This document shows positions 1 through 9,278 of a stretch of 64,000 nt of DNA, piece after piece. The notes under the pieces are model-generated. The model searched no databases, was not told where the DNA came from, and was given only the letters and a program-made list of their open reading frames with translations. The translations under genes were made by a program, and so were the position numbers. The DNA is from an uncultured Desulfobacterales bacterium (GTDB lineage: Bacteria > Desulfobacterota > Desulfobacteria > Desulfobacterales > JAHEIW01), in contig CAMYLV010000012.1 of NCBI GenBank assembly GCA_947259495.1, forward strand, positions 1 to 64,000, written 5' to 3'. Numbering within the stretch: the stretch's first letter is position 1; the number at the start of each line of letters is the position of its first letter.

Positions 1-100
1 TGGAGGCGCATCCGGCAAACCAGGCCAGCAGAACAACCAGCGAGAGCACCGGTAGAAAAAGCTTTCGTTGACTTGCAAATTTTGCAATTTGGTTAATCAC
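1..100 (-). CDS. PilQ-like secretin/lipoprotein, N-terminal fragment (runs off window)
   Basis: A GTG start at 98-100 follows the pilP stop by a few bases. The 33 visible codons give a basic N-terminus, a hydrophobic stretch and the lipobox-like end LAWFAGC, so this is an exported, probably lipid-anchored protein. In pilMNOPQ operons the gene after pilP is the outer-membrane secretin pilQ, so PilQ is the likely identity, but only the signal sequence is visible and the assignment rests on position. The remainder lies outside the window. Confidence 0.55.
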   Translation of the reverse strand, partial: MINQIAKFASQRKLFLPVLSLVVLLAWFAGCAS

Positions 101-104
101 CTTA

Positions 105-908
105 TCATTCTCCAGGAGGCTTCGGAAGTTTTAGTTCTTTATTTCTAAGGGTAACATTGCCGACAACATCTTCATATTCTTCTGCGACAATGATTTTGTC
201 GCTTTCAATTTGGACCACTTTGCCGGCGTTGGTCCCAATGTAAGTGCCTTTTCGGATGACATAGCCCTTGCCGTTGGATTCTTCGACCAGGGCTTTATTG
301 CCGCTTGAGGCTAAAATAATGCCCACCAGTCTGAGCTGGCCAAGATCAATTTTTTCCAGCGGTGTCCGCGGTATTCTCTTTTTACGTTTAGACTTTACCG
401 TTGCCACGGTCGGCTTTTCCCTGAACAATGGTTCGAAGGGATTGATCTTGCCTTTGGGATTATATGCTGGTCGCCCATTTGATGAAGCACTGGCAACTGT
501 TGCCTGGGTAGTGGAAGGCTCAACCGGCTGGCTGAGTGCGGTTTTGTCGCCCGGCTGGCTGGAAGACGACGCCTGGATATTGGAAATATCCGATTTGGGT
601 GTTAGCGACGGTTTTGGCGGTTTCGTCTCTGCGGGCTTTGCGACAGGCGGCACTGATTTTTGTGCCAGCACAGGCGTTTCAGGAGCCTTTTGGCCGGGAC
701 TCGGTGGTTTTGCTTTGGGAGCGGGCTGAGACGCTTGCGCCGGTTTCCGCGGAAGGGCCCCGGGCATTTTGTCCGTCGTTATACGGATCTTTTTACGAAC
801 GATTTTCGGTGTGACCGGCTCGTTAGCCGACTGGTCGCAGCCCAGCAAAACGGTGAAAAAGCCAATCAAACAAGCCAAATTACAGATAATGATGAGATTT
901 TTTTTCAT
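105..908 (-). CDS. pilP: Type IV pilus assembly lipoprotein PilP
   Basis: PilP is an inner-membrane lipoprotein that links the PilN/PilO alignment complex to the PilQ secretin. The 267-aa product has a lipoprotein signal with lipobox LLGC (Cys24), a long Pro/Lys/Ala/Ser-rich linker at about residues 30-150, and a C-terminal beta-rich domain (from about residue 150) with the PilP-like pattern of LVGIILAS, KALVEE and YIGTNAGKV. The linker is longer than in the roughly 175-aa classical PilP, a variation seen in deltaproteobacterial homologues. It lies between pilO and the putative pilQ on the same strand, consistent with one operon. Confidence 0.85.
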   Translation of the reverse strand: MKKNLIIICNLACLIGFFTVLLGCDQSANEPVTPKIVRKKIRITTDKMPGALPRKPAQASQPAPKAKPPSPGQKAPETPVLAQKSVPPVAKPAETKPPKPSLTPKSDISNIQASSSSQPGDKTALSQPVEPSTTQATVASASSNGRPAYNPKGKINPFEPLFREKPTVATVKSKRKKRIPRTPLEKIDLGQLRLVGIILASSGNKALVEESNGKGYVIRKGTYIGTNAGKVVQIESDKIIVAEEYEDVVGNVTLRNKELKLPKPPGE

Positions 909-965
909 GGCGTTTCAATTACTTCTCAGCAAGGATGTCAAAACACTTATTGGATTATTTTTTCT

Positions 966-1580
966 TCATTTCTTCTTCTTTTTATTCGGAGCGGGCTCTA
1001 CGAATTTATAGGTAACCGCTGTGCAGGAAGTATTCAGGTCCATGCTATCCTTTGCGCGCGACATCGAAATATTTCTGATGTTGACGATTCGCGACAGGCG
1101 CGCAACCTTGTCAAAGAAAATGGCCAGATCGTGATAGCCGCCTTTGACATTCATGGCCACTGGGATTTCGGCATAAAATTCTTTCCGCACTTCGGACTTG
1201 GGCTCAAATAATAAAAATTCCAGCCCAACATCCTGGCCCGATCTGGAGATACTGGTCAAAAGTGAGGGAATCTCCTCTTTTTCAGGCAACGCTTTCATTG
1301 CGGTTTTAAACTGCACTTCGGCTTCTTGCATCTTTTTTTGAAATTTTTCCAAATCCGCCGCATTTTTCTTTGCGACGACCAATTTTTTCTCCAGGTCCGT
1401 GAGCTGGTTACTCAGATTTTTGATTTGCGCTAATTTGGGCTTGTAAAGCACAAAAACAAAAATGGCGATAATCGCAGCAAAGACGCCTGAAAAAATCAGG
1501 ATCCGTTGGATTTTTGATAATTTTTCAATCTTGGCAAAAAAGGCGTCAACGCCTGTAGCCGGTACTTGTGTCGGATTCAT
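966..1580 (-). CDS. pilO: Type IV pilus inner-membrane protein PilO
   Basis: PilO pairs with PilN in the periplasmic alignment ring of the type IVa pilus machine. The 204-aa protein has a short cytoplasmic N-terminus, one membrane segment at about residues 27-47, a coiled coil with many Lys/Glu at about 50-100, and a C-terminal ferredoxin-like periplasmic fold. The start codon shares its last base with the pilN stop region, showing tight translational coupling. The C-terminus is unusually lysine-rich. Confidence 0.88.
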   Translation of the reverse strand: MNPTQVPATGVDAFFAKIEKLSKIQRILIFSGVFAAIIAIFVFVLYKPKLAQIKNLSNQLTDLEKKLVVAKKNAADLEKFQKKMQEAEVQFKTAMKALPEKEEIPSLLTSISRSGQDVGLEFLLFEPKSEVRKEFYAEIPVAMNVKGGYHDLAIFFDKVARLSRIVNIRNISMSRAKDSMDLNTSCTAVTYKFVEPAPNKKKKK

Positions 1581-2173
1581 TATGCTTTGACCCTCTTAGG
1601 CTTACGTTTTTTTACTGGTTTTGGTTGCTGCGGCGGCACCTTGGTGCAGAAGATTTGAAAGCCTTTTAGATTTGTTTTCTCCACCTCTGTGCGTTTTACG
1701 GTTTTCAACTCTACATTGCTATATAGACCGCAATTTTGAAGACGAACCATAAAATCCGCTACCGTTTTTTCATCCAATGCAATCCCAGTAATTTTTACCA
1801 ATTTTTCTTCCACTATTAAATTGGTTAACCACATGCGCTTGGCTACCAGTACCTGGGTCATGGTATCCATCAAAACCACCGGTGCGTGACGATCTGATTC
1901 CAGCTGTTCGATGACCGCCATTTTTTTTCGAAGATTTTCAAGGTTTTTCTTGATGCGAGCGATTTCTTTATTGATTTCGTTGTATTTTGTTAATTCGGTG
2001 TTGGTGTTTTGGATCTTTTTATTTAATTTTCCGATTTTAGAATTTAGAACAAAATTGTAGTAAAATGCTACCACCAGCACCAAAACCAGCGAAAGTAGAA
2101 ACAACGATACCTGGCGGCGTACGTTTTCTTTTTTACGGTCGGCCCGAAAAGGGAGCAGATTAATTCGTATCAT
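1580..2173 (-). CDS. pilN: Type IV pilus inner-membrane protein PilN
   Basis: PilN binds cytoplasmic PilM through its N-terminal peptide and PilO through its periplasmic domain. The product begins with the diagnostic MIRINLLPFR motif that inserts into PilM, followed by a membrane segment at about residues 22-42, a coiled coil, and a C-terminal domain. The length of 197 aa is normal. It overlaps pilM by 4 bases and abuts pilO. The C-terminal tail is rich in Lys, Pro and Arg. Confidence 0.9.
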   Translation of the reverse strand: MIRINLLPFRADRKKENVRRQVSLFLLSLVLVLVVAFYYNFVLNSKIGKLNKKIQNTNTELTKYNEINKEIARIKKNLENLRKKMAVIEQLESDRHAPVVLMDTMTQVLVAKRMWLTNLIVEEKLVKITGIALDEKTVADFMVRLQNCGLYSNVELKTVKRTEVEKTNLKGFQIFCTKVPPQQPKPVKKRKPKRVKA

Positions 2174-3228
2174 TTGTCATTCACTTTTCTCAATGCCAAC
2201 CCCATGGTAATGGCTGCCTGGGGGGCAATCTGTTTAATAAATTCGGGATCAAAGCGGCCATCAACATCAACACTGATGTTTTTAAATGGATTAATGGTTT
2301 CAACTTCAGCAGATGCTTCGACTCCCAGCAACTCGCGAAATTCGCCGATTCTGGCGCCACCGCCGCTCAAAATGATACGCTTGATTTGATCATCCGGGTA
2401 GGTGGAGTAAAAAAAATCAAGAGCGCGTCGAATTTCAGTGCACCAGTCGGCAACCACCGATGAAACAATTCCTTTTAAATCCTCGGCTGACAGACGATCG
2501 GGACTTTCGCCGAATTTAAGTTGCTCAGCCTCATCAAAGCTGCAATCGACCAATGAAATGATTTTCTGGTTGATCTGGCTGCAGCCCAGGGAGACATCGC
2601 GCATGAATACGGAGTTGTTGGCTTTGAGAATATTCAATGAAGTCTTGCTGGCACCGATATCGATTAAAGCAATATTCTCATCGCCCGTGTCGTAATTGAC
2701 CTCAAACGCATTTTGCAGGGCGAAGGCCTCGACATCTATAATACAGGGATTAAGACCGGCCAGATTCGCCAGGTTGTAATAATCATCGACCATTTCCTTT
2801 TTGGCGGCCACCAGAAACACATTCATTTGATTGGGGTTGGTTTCGTTTGGTCCCAGAATTTGAAAATCCAGATTGACATCGCTGATATCAAATGGAATGT
2901 ATTGCTCGGCTTCGAAATGAATGGTTTCCTGCAGTTGCTCTTCGTCCATAGTTTGGACGGCAATTTTTTTTACGATTACGGAATAGCCGCCAATGGATAT
3001 GGCAACGTTGCGCTCTTTAATATGGTAACCTTTAAACAGCTGGCGAATCGTATCTGCGACCGATTCCGGGTCATTGATTGTGCCGTCTTCAATGGCTCCA
3101 TGGGGAATGTCGGTCGTGCCGAATCGCTTTAACTCCGGGCCACGTTTAGACGCCGAGATTTCGGCCGCTTTTAAAGAGCGGGATCCAATGTCGAGTCCAA
3201 CTAGGGTGTCTTTTTTACCAAATACCAT
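2170..3228 (-). CDS. pilM: Type IV pilus assembly ATPase-like protein PilM
   Basis: PilM is an actin-fold cytoplasmic protein that docks to PilN and positions the pilus motor. The N-terminal motif LVGLDIGSRSLKAAEI is the phosphate-1 loop of the fold; NIALIDIGASKTSLNI and RIILSGGGARI form the other nucleotide-binding loops. Length (352 aa) matches the family. It is the first pilus gene of the operon and lies 9 bases downstream of a small HTH gene. Confidence 0.92.
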   Translation of the reverse strand: MVFGKKDTLVGLDIGSRSLKAAEISASKRGPELKRFGTTDIPHGAIEDGTINDPESVADTIRQLFKGYHIKERNVAISIGGYSVIVKKIAVQTMDEEQLQETIHFEAEQYIPFDISDVNLDFQILGPNETNPNQMNVFLVAAKKEMVDDYYNLANLAGLNPCIIDVEAFALQNAFEVNYDTGDENIALIDIGASKTSLNILKANNSVFMRDVSLGCSQINQKIISLVDCSFDEAEQLKFGESPDRLSAEDLKGIVSSVVADWCTEIRRALDFFYSTYPDDQIKRIILSGGGARIGEFRELLGVEASAEVETINPFKNISVDVDGRFDPEFIKQIAPQAAITMGLALRKVNDK

Positions 3229-3237
3229 GAGATGCTC

Positions 3238-3438
3238 TTAGTCCTTAAATAGTTTGTCTTTTTCGGTTAATTTCAGGCCCAATGCCAGAAGAATCTTGCG
3301 TTTGGTTTCCATGCGACATGGCATACCCTTTTCAATGCGGGCGATCGTAATGGGTGAAACACGTGCTTCCCGGGCGAGTTCGGCCTTGCTCATTAATAAT
3401 GACTCTCTGGTTTCTTTAAGACGATTTTTACCGGCCAT
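3238..3438 (-). CDS. Small XRE-type helix-turn-helix protein heading the pil operon
   Basis: A 66-aa protein consisting of essentially one HTH_3/XRE DNA-binding domain: MSKAELAREARVSPITIARIEKG is the helix-turn-helix followed by a C-terminal stabilising helix. No effector domain is present. It sits on the same strand as pilM, separated by 9 bases, so it is probably co-transcribed with the pilus genes and may autoregulate or regulate them. The target is unknown. Confidence 0.75.
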   Translation of the reverse strand: MAGKNRLKETRESLLMSKAELAREARVSPITIARIEKGMPCRMETKRKILLALGLKLTEKDKLFKD

Positions 3439-4050
3439 GGATCAGGGTTTCCCTATGTTGAAATACGGATTATGGTTGCTGCACTAACGACTTAAATTAA
3501 AAAAATAATAATTTGATGTTAATTGATTAAATTTTCGCATATAATCCTAATACAGTCAAGCATTTATACATAATTATGTGTAATTACAAATAGTTAGGTT
3601 ATATGTTATTATAGTATAATTAATCATAATTACGCTATCTGGTCGAGAACCCCTTGAAGAAGGTATTTAGATGGTCGGCAATTTGCCGGGCTGTTTGGCA
3701 ACCTTTTTTTGATCCGTAGTCCTCCCTTTTTAAATGTTACACGGCTCGCCGGGTGTGTAATAAATCTTCTGCCATATTGGTAAATGTTATTTCCCATGTT
3801 ATATTGTGGCGCTGCCGGTTTGCTTTGCAAATTTTGCGCCAATACATATAGATAAATAGACTTACGGCCAAAATATTTATATATTTAATGATTACATGTT
3901 GTTAGAAAATGTTATCGATTTAGCTTTAAATTGTAACCCCGGATGATAAGCTGCTTTTTTAGGATGCCGGGCAATAATGTCCATGTGCAGCGTCAATATT
4001 TTGTAAGAATCGGTCAAATAATTTATAACTTAAGCGGAAAAAGCTTTAAC
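3439..4050. other. A+T-rich divergent intergenic region
   Basis: About 600 bases separate the HTH-pilM operon from the divergent kinase gene. The first 180 bases are strongly A+T-rich (runs such as TAATAATTTGATGTTAATTG) and must hold the leftward promoter. The ORF-like reading at 3630-3842 has no recognisable domain or RBS and is not called. No repeat family of the window is present. Confidence 0.5.
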
Positions 4051-4078
4051 TTGACTTGAAAAATTAGTATTCTTATAT
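4051..4078 (+). promoter_or_regulatory. Predicted sigma-70 promoter of the histidine kinase gene
   Basis: TTGACT at 4051-4056 and TTATAT at 4073-4078 are separated by 16 bases and end about 40 bases upstream of the ATG at 4120. Position and spacing fit a housekeeping promoter; this is a prediction from sequence only. Confidence 0.4.
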
Positions 4079-4119
4079 CGCGCCCCAAAGAGTCATTGAT
4101 ATTATTGAGATTTCCACCA

Positions 4120-5583
4120 ATGGAACCCAAACTGCCAGAAGACAAACTCAAACCCTTTCGCCTGGTCAAATATTTTGCATTCAGCGGGCTGGTCGTTATT
4201 TTTTTAGCGACCATTATTTTTTCGGCGCTCAATACGCATTGGGTAAAATCCATGCAGCGTAAAAAAAGCGAGGACTACGCCCATGTGATGATCGAAAATT
4301 TGAATCACCAGGTTTTTTTACAATTCATTGTTCCTGTAGGGCTGATTTATGGCAAAATACAGCTGAGTAATCGGGAGCAGTTTGAACGGATGGACAATGT
4401 TGTGCGCAGTACCATGCACAGCTTTGAGGTTGAAAAAATCAATATTTACAGCATGGACAATGAAGTCTCCTATAGTTTTGATCAATATTTAATCGGCCGG
4501 CGAAATTACGGCGGTACCGGATATTTGCAGGCCCGGTCGGGCGACTGGAACCATAAACTGGTTCAAAGAGGAAATTTTTTACAGATTTTGCTGGGTTTTC
4601 CCAAAAAAGTTCAACTGATAACCTTTGCGCCTTTGCGCTGGGAGCCGCAGGTGGGGAAAATCTCGGGGCGGATCCTTGGCGTTGTTGAGATCGCGCAGGA
4701 TCTGTCTGAAGATTATAAAACCATTTTCCAGATTCAGATTCTGGTGATTATCACCAGCACGCTTTTGATGGGAGCGCTTTTTGTGGTGCTGGTGTTTGTG
4801 GTCAAAAGAGGCGAAGGTATTATTCAACGGCGTGCAATGGAAAGGCTGCGCCTCAAAGAGCGATTGGCTCACGCAGAGCGCCTGTCATCGTTGGGCGAAA
4901 TGGCCGCCGGAATTTCGCATGAGATTCGCAACCCTCTGGGCATTATCAGAAGTTCAGCCGAACTTTTAAAGAAAAAAACAGCCAAAATCGACCCGCAAAA
5001 CACATTCCCCGATATTATCGTCGAAGAGGCCAACCGCTTAAACTCAATCATTACCGATTTTTTCAATTATGCCAAACCCAGAAATCCGAATATAGCACCC
5101 TGTCGGGTGGAAGAAATCATCGATAAGAACCTAACCTTTCTTGAAGCCCAGAATAAGGAAAAGGGTTATGTTATCAAAAAGAATTATCAGGATTCTTTGC
5201 CGGAGATCATGGCCGATTCGGCTATGCTGTATCAGTCTTTTCTGAATATTTTGCTAAATGCAATGCAGTCGATGCCGGATGGGGGCAGAATCCTTGTTGA
5301 GGTCAGCTCCAATGACCATCGGGTCACAGTCCATTTTGATGATGACGGCCAGGGTATTCCGCCCGAGAATATGAATAAGATTTGGGATCCCTTTTTTACA
5401 ACCAAAGAGCAGGGCACCGGCCTCGGTTTGGGTATCGTTAAAAACATCGTCGAGTCCCACGGGGGCAGCATCCAGATTACAAACCGCCCCGTCCGTGGGG
5501 CACGGGTCACGGTTGAGTTGCCGCTAAAGCCGCAAGCAGCGGGGAAAGAGTCTCCAGAAGAAACAGCTGCGGAGCGCAATTGA
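4120..5583 (+). CDS. Membrane sensor histidine kinase, NtrB/PilS/ZraS type
   Basis: A two-component sensor that autophosphorylates on His and passes phosphate to the NtrC-type regulator encoded 77 bases downstream. From the ATG at 4120 (487 aa; an upstream TTG at 4096 is less likely) there are two membrane segments, about residues 18-38 and 204-228, flanking a periplasmic sensing domain, then the HisKA box GEMAAGISHEIRNP (phosphoacceptor His about 267), an N-box (LLNAMQSMPDGG), G1 (DDDGQGIPPENM) and G2 (GTGLGLGIV). Divergent placement beside pilM suggests, but does not prove, a PilS-like role in pilus gene control. Confidence 0.85.
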   Translation: MEPKLPEDKLKPFRLVKYFAFSGLVVIFLATIIFSALNTHWVKSMQRKKSEDYAHVMIENLNHQVFLQFIVPVGLIYGKIQLSNREQFERMDNVVRSTMHSFEVEKINIYSMDNEVSYSFDQYLIGRRNYGGTGYLQARSGDWNHKLVQRGNFLQILLGFPKKVQLITFAPLRWEPQVGKISGRILGVVEIAQDLSEDYKTIFQIQILVIITSTLLMGALFVVLVFVVKRGEGIIQRRAMERLRLKERLAHAERLSSLGEMAAGISHEIRNPLGIIRSSAELLKKKTAKIDPQNTFPDIIVEEANRLNSIITDFFNYAKPRNPNIAPCRVEEIIDKNLTFLEAQNKEKGYVIKKNYQDSLPEIMADSAMLYQSFLNILLNAMQSMPDGGRILVEVSSNDHRVTVHFDDDGQGIPPENMNKIWDPFFTTKEQGTGLGLGIVKNIVESHGGSIQITNRPVRGARVTVELPLKPQAAGKESPEETAAERN

Positions 5584-5660
5584 TATTTGGCATAGGTCGT
5601 GGCCAGTATCGATAAAAACCGCCAACCCTAAAAAATATGCGCAACCAGAGATAAGACATC

Positions 5661-7043
5661 ATGGAAACAATCCTCATTGTGGATGACGAAAAAAACTATC
5701 TGACCATTTTAAACGAGATCCTGGAAGAAGAAGGCTTTGAAGTGCTGACTGCGCCCGGTGGACTGGAGGCGCTTGAAGTTCACAAAACATCTGATCTGGA
5801 CCTCATTCTCACCGATATGAAAATGCCAAAAATTGACGGTATTCAACTGCTCGAGAATATTAAAGCAGATGATCCGGATCTGCCGGTTATTATGATGACG
5901 GCCCACGGTACAGTGGATAAAGCCGTCGAGGCCATGCAGAAAGGGGCCTACACCTATGTCCTGAAGCCCTTCGACAATGAGCGTTTGATTATTTATGTTA
6001 AAAAAGCGATCTCCACGTACCAGGTGGTCAAAGAAAACCGGCGCCTGCGCGAGGCGGTTGAATCCCAATTTCGTTTCGACAACATTATTGGCAAAAGCAA
6101 AAATATGCGGGATATTTTTGATACCATTCAGAAAGTGGCGCCTTCCGGTGCGACTGTACTAATTGAAGGCGAAAGCGGCACCGGCAAAGAACTGGTTGCG
6201 CGATCCATACATTTTAATTCCGCCAGACGTGCAAAGCCTTTCGTGGCTGTAAATTGTTCGGCCCTTGCTGAAAACTTGCTGGAAAGCGAACTTTTCGGCC
6301 ATGAGAGAGGCGCCTTTACCGGCGCTGTGGCAACTAAAAAAGGTCGTTTTGAACTGGCGGACGGCGGAAGCCTTTTTTTAGATGAAATCGGTGAATTATC
6401 CCCGAATCTGCAGGTAAAATTATTGCGCGTCCTGCAGGAAAAAGTTTTTGAGCGCGTGGGCGGCGTCCGTACTATATCGGTGGACATTCGTATTATTGCC
6501 GCCACCAACAAGGATTTAAAACAGGAAATGATGGACAATCTCTTCCGTGAGGACCTTTATTATCGATTAGATGTCGTTCATATTGTTTTGCCGCCTTTGA
6601 AGGATCGCAAAGAGGATATTCGACTGCTGGTCAATCATTTTATTAAAAAATATGCATCTGAGCGCAAATCCGAAGCTCCTATCATGGGCGTCGACCAGCA
6701 GGTGGACCGGCTATTTTATGATTACAACTGGCCCGGAAATATCCGCGAACTGGAAAATGTCATCGAGCGGGTGATGATCCTGTGTCCGGGTGAGACTATC
6801 CGCGTTGCGGATCTTCCGAAGGGGTTTAAAGATAATGTTTACAACACCTTGCATCTTGAAGGCATACCGGCAAATGCCAAACTCTACGATACGCTAGCCA
6901 TTATCGAACGCACTATGATTGAACGTGCGCTGAAAATGAGCAACAACGTTCAATCACATGCAGCAGAATTGCTGGGAATTGGCAAGAGCGGTCTCAATCA
7001 GAAAATTAAAAAGTATAATCTGGAAGTCGGCGCAAAGCATTAA
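5661..7043 (+). CDS. Sigma-54-dependent response regulator, NtrC family
   Basis: Activates sigma-54 promoters after phosphorylation. The 460-aa protein has an N-terminal receiver domain (acidic pair VDDE at 8-11, phospho-Asp in LILTDMKMPK at about 52, conserved Lys in LKPF), an AAA+ core (Walker A GESGTGKE, sigma-54 contact loop GAFTGA, Walker B LFLDEIGEL, RELENVIERV) and a Fis-type HTH at the C-terminus (about 415-455). It lies 77 bases after the sensor kinase on the same strand, so the two are a cognate pair. PilR-like by context; AtoC/ZraR-like by architecture. Confidence 0.9.
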   Translation: METILIVDDEKNYLTILNEILEEEGFEVLTAPGGLEALEVHKTSDLDLILTDMKMPKIDGIQLLENIKADDPDLPVIMMTAHGTVDKAVEAMQKGAYTYVLKPFDNERLIIYVKKAISTYQVVKENRRLREAVESQFRFDNIIGKSKNMRDIFDTIQKVAPSGATVLIEGESGTGKELVARSIHFNSARRAKPFVAVNCSALAENLLESELFGHERGAFTGAVATKKGRFELADGGSLFLDEIGELSPNLQVKLLRVLQEKVFERVGGVRTISVDIRIIAATNKDLKQEMMDNLFREDLYYRLDVVHIVLPPLKDRKEDIRLLVNHFIKKYASERKSEAPIMGVDQQVDRLFYDYNWPGNIRELENVIERVMILCPGETIRVADLPKGFKDNVYNTLHLEGIPANAKLYDTLAIIERTMIERALKMSNNVQSHAAELLGIGKSGLNQKIKKYNLEVGAKH

Positions 7044-7102
7044 ACCGCTTGCTTTACGCTTAGCTAAGGTGGGTTCAAATAGTCGCTTTTGACCGTCACG
7101 CG

Positions 7103-7810
7103 TCAGGAGGATGGGTCGTGCTCCTGTGCGGCTAATTCTTCTTGCACCATGTCAAAATAGATTGAGTTTGGGTAGTCATCCAGGATCTTTTGAAGCGTTT
7201 GTTGGCTCTTGGCGGTCTCTCCTAATTTTTGATAAACCCATCCCAGGTTAAAAAGAGCTTCCTCCCGGACGAGCGAATCTGTCGCTGTGGCGGCACGTTC
7301 AAAATAAACGGCCGCATTTTGCGGATCTTCAATCTGCTGATAGGCATACCCCAGACTGTTAACAATGAGATTGTTGACTGCTTTATCGTCTTGAAAGTCA
7401 TTAAGCGATTGTTTGTAAAGCTCAATGGCCTTGTCATATTGGCCGGCATTGTAACTGATATTAGCATAAATGACCCGGGCCAGTTTGCCACCCGCATTCC
7501 CGCCGTATTTTTTGATGATGTCCTGAAAAGCTTCCGAAACTTTGCTGTATGCCTCTGGTGCCGAGGTTGCCGCTTTCAGTGCCTGGTATTCAGATTGGGT
7601 TTGCTGCAGAATCGAAAATGCTTTTACCTCGGCGCGTTGTGCAAAATATCGGTATCCAAGGAAAACTAAAAAAATGGCTACAATCGCACAGAGGGAATAA
7701 GATATTTGATTTTGATAGTCTCTGGCAAAGGCTATTGCCTTGCCGGTGAGGGTTATAAATTCATCCGGCTTTTTTAATAATTCCTTCCGGGTTTTGTACT
7801 TCGCAACCAT
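7103..7810 (-). CDS. Membrane-anchored tetratricopeptide repeat protein (YfgM-like)
   Basis: A 235-aa protein with a short cytoplasmic N-terminus, one membrane segment at about residues 38-56 and a periplasmic array of TPR motifs (for example AGQYDKAIELYKQSL, ALFNLGWVYQKLG, QQTLQKILDDYP). The layout resembles YfgM/DUF2133 proteins that accompany the Sec translocon or outer-membrane biogenesis, but the sequence alone only supports a protein-protein interaction scaffold. It is convergent with the NtrC-type regulator; no operon partner is visible. Confidence 0.65.
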   Translation of the reverse strand: MVAKYKTRKELLKKPDEFITLTGKAIAFARDYQNQISYSLCAIVAIFLVFLGYRYFAQRAEVKAFSILQQTQSEYQALKAATSAPEAYSKVSEAFQDIIKKYGGNAGGKLARVIYANISYNAGQYDKAIELYKQSLNDFQDDKAVNNLIVNSLGYAYQQIEDPQNAAVYFERAATATDSLVREEALFNLGWVYQKLGETAKSQQTLQKILDDYPNSIYFDMVQEELAAQEHDPSS

Positions 7811-8261
7811 TTAACCTCCCTGTCAATGTTAAACCCGTTGGCCGGTTGCGCCCGTTATGCCGGTTTTTTCTCTGGCAAACAGCGTGCAAACCACAAATGC
7901 CGCCGAATAGCTGGGGTCATTGGTTCGGATAATTTACGAAGGCTTTACTATAGCATGCCTCTTTTTTTATTCAAGCGTATTATGTCAGTGAAACGCCGGG
8001 GAGTTACTTTGCCTAACTTTTGATAATAGCGGAATGGATTATCAGCAGCGGAATCGTGCACTGTCTGAATGCATTAGGGAGCGTTGAGAAAGAACAGCCA
8101 ATAGTCTCATATCGGCTTGTCGGCACGATGCTGTTTTTTTCTGATCTCCTTTTTTATGTTTGATCTGTGTTCTTTCGCTACGACCCCTTACTCATGAGTT
8201 TGCACGATGTAGTCGCTGATGGTTCATGCAGCGACCGAATTGAGAAAAGCTCTCCAACCGC
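7811..8261. other. Gene-free interval with a hairpin downstream of the PfkB gene
   Basis: No ORF with a domain or credible RBS is seen in these 450 bases. At 8212-8235 a 7-bp perfect stem (GTCGCTG / CAGCGAC) with a 10-base loop lies 27 bases past the PfkB stop codon; it lacks a T run on the minus strand and is at best a weak transcript end. Confidence 0.4.
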
Positions 8262-9260
8262 TCATTTTAGTAGCTTCCGAATCCTCTCCCAGCCCGTTTC
8301 GGGGATATTGGCGCCCACGACCCGGCACACCTCATAACCGCAAGCCGAGCCCAGTTCACCGCATCGCTCCAGCGCATACCCGTTGACCAAACCATAAAGA
8401 AAACCCGCTGCCCATAAATCGCCGGCTCCGGTGGTATCAATCACAGCGGCGCCGGTTTTTGGCTGGATCGGAACGATTTGATTGCCGCAGGCGATAAAGC
8501 TTCCCCGCTCGCCGACCTTAAGAACGGCAATCTCTGCATTTTCAGATAAGGCACGGATGGCGTGGACTTCATCTTTATGACCGGTATAGGCCCGGGCCTC
8601 ATCCTCATTGGCGATCAGAATGTCAACGAAAGATTCAACGATATGCCGCACCAGTTTGTGAGATTCTTGAACCACGTTAAAACTGGCCAGATCCAGCGAA
8701 ATCCGTGCGCCGGACTGCCGAGCCGTTTCTATAACCTTTAAAATTAAATCCGGGTTATGTATCAGATAGCCCTCGATATGAACAATGGCCGCATTTGTAA
8801 AAAAATTTTGCGTAATATCTTGCGGCATGGTTTCAGCCGCTGCGCCCAGATAGGTAAACATGGAGCGTTGCGCATCGGAGGTAATGATGGAAAGAACCCG
8901 GCCGGTAGGTGAATCTGAACGCAATAGCGACGGCTCTACATTTTGGCGCTTTAAATCGTTTTCAAAAAATTGGCCCATCTCTCCGTTACCGCATTTGCCG
9001 ATAAATCGGGCTATTCCGCCGAGTTTGCCAACCCCCACAATCGTGTTGCAGGCAGAACCACCCGGAACCAGGCTGGGTGGCTTTGATGAAAGTGAAAGGG
9101 TTTTTTCTATAAATTCTTTGCTGACATAAGTCATGCCGCCTTTTACGGCGCCGGTTTTTTTTAAAAAATCCTCTCCTTCATGGGCCAGAATATCGACTAA
9201 GGCCGAACCCACTCCGACGATTAATTTTTTGTCTTTTTCAATTCTGCCAAGTTGATGCAC
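8262..9260 (-). CDS. PfkB-family carbohydrate/nucleoside kinase (adenosine-kinase-like)
   Basis: Transfers phosphate from ATP to a sugar or nucleoside hydroxyl. The 332-aa protein shows the ribokinase fold signatures: GGSACNTIVGVGKLGG near residue 70 (PfkB signature 1) and DTTGAGDLWAAGFLYGL near residue 285 (signature 2, with the catalytic Asp and anion hole). Overall spacing resembles the adenosine kinase/fructokinase-like group common in Desulfobacterota. The substrate cannot be read from sequence. The SH3 protein gene lies just upstream on the same strand (18 bases), so they may be co-transcribed. Confidence 0.78.
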   Translation of the reverse strand: MHQLGRIEKDKKLIVGVGSALVDILAHEGEDFLKKTGAVKGGMTYVSKEFIEKTLSLSSKPPSLVPGGSACNTIVGVGKLGGIARFIGKCGNGEMGQFFENDLKRQNVEPSLLRSDSPTGRVLSIITSDAQRSMFTYLGAAAETMPQDITQNFFTNAAIVHIEGYLIHNPDLILKVIETARQSGARISLDLASFNVVQESHKLVRHIVESFVDILIANEDEARAYTGHKDEVHAIRALSENAEIAVLKVGERGSFIACGNQIVPIQPKTGAAVIDTTGAGDLWAAGFLYGLVNGYALERCGELGSACGYEVCRVVGANIPETGWERIRKLLK

Positions 9261-9278
9261 GTTCGTTAATTCACCTCT

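Noticed and set aside
3630-3842. 70-aa minus-strand ORF in the pil/kinase intergenic region
   Set aside because: No domain, RBS or codon pattern; low-complexity surroundings.
4000-7100. Sigma-54 promoters for the pilus and porin genes
   Set aside because: No convincing TGGCAC-N5-TTGC element was found upstream of any gene, despite two sigma-54 activators.
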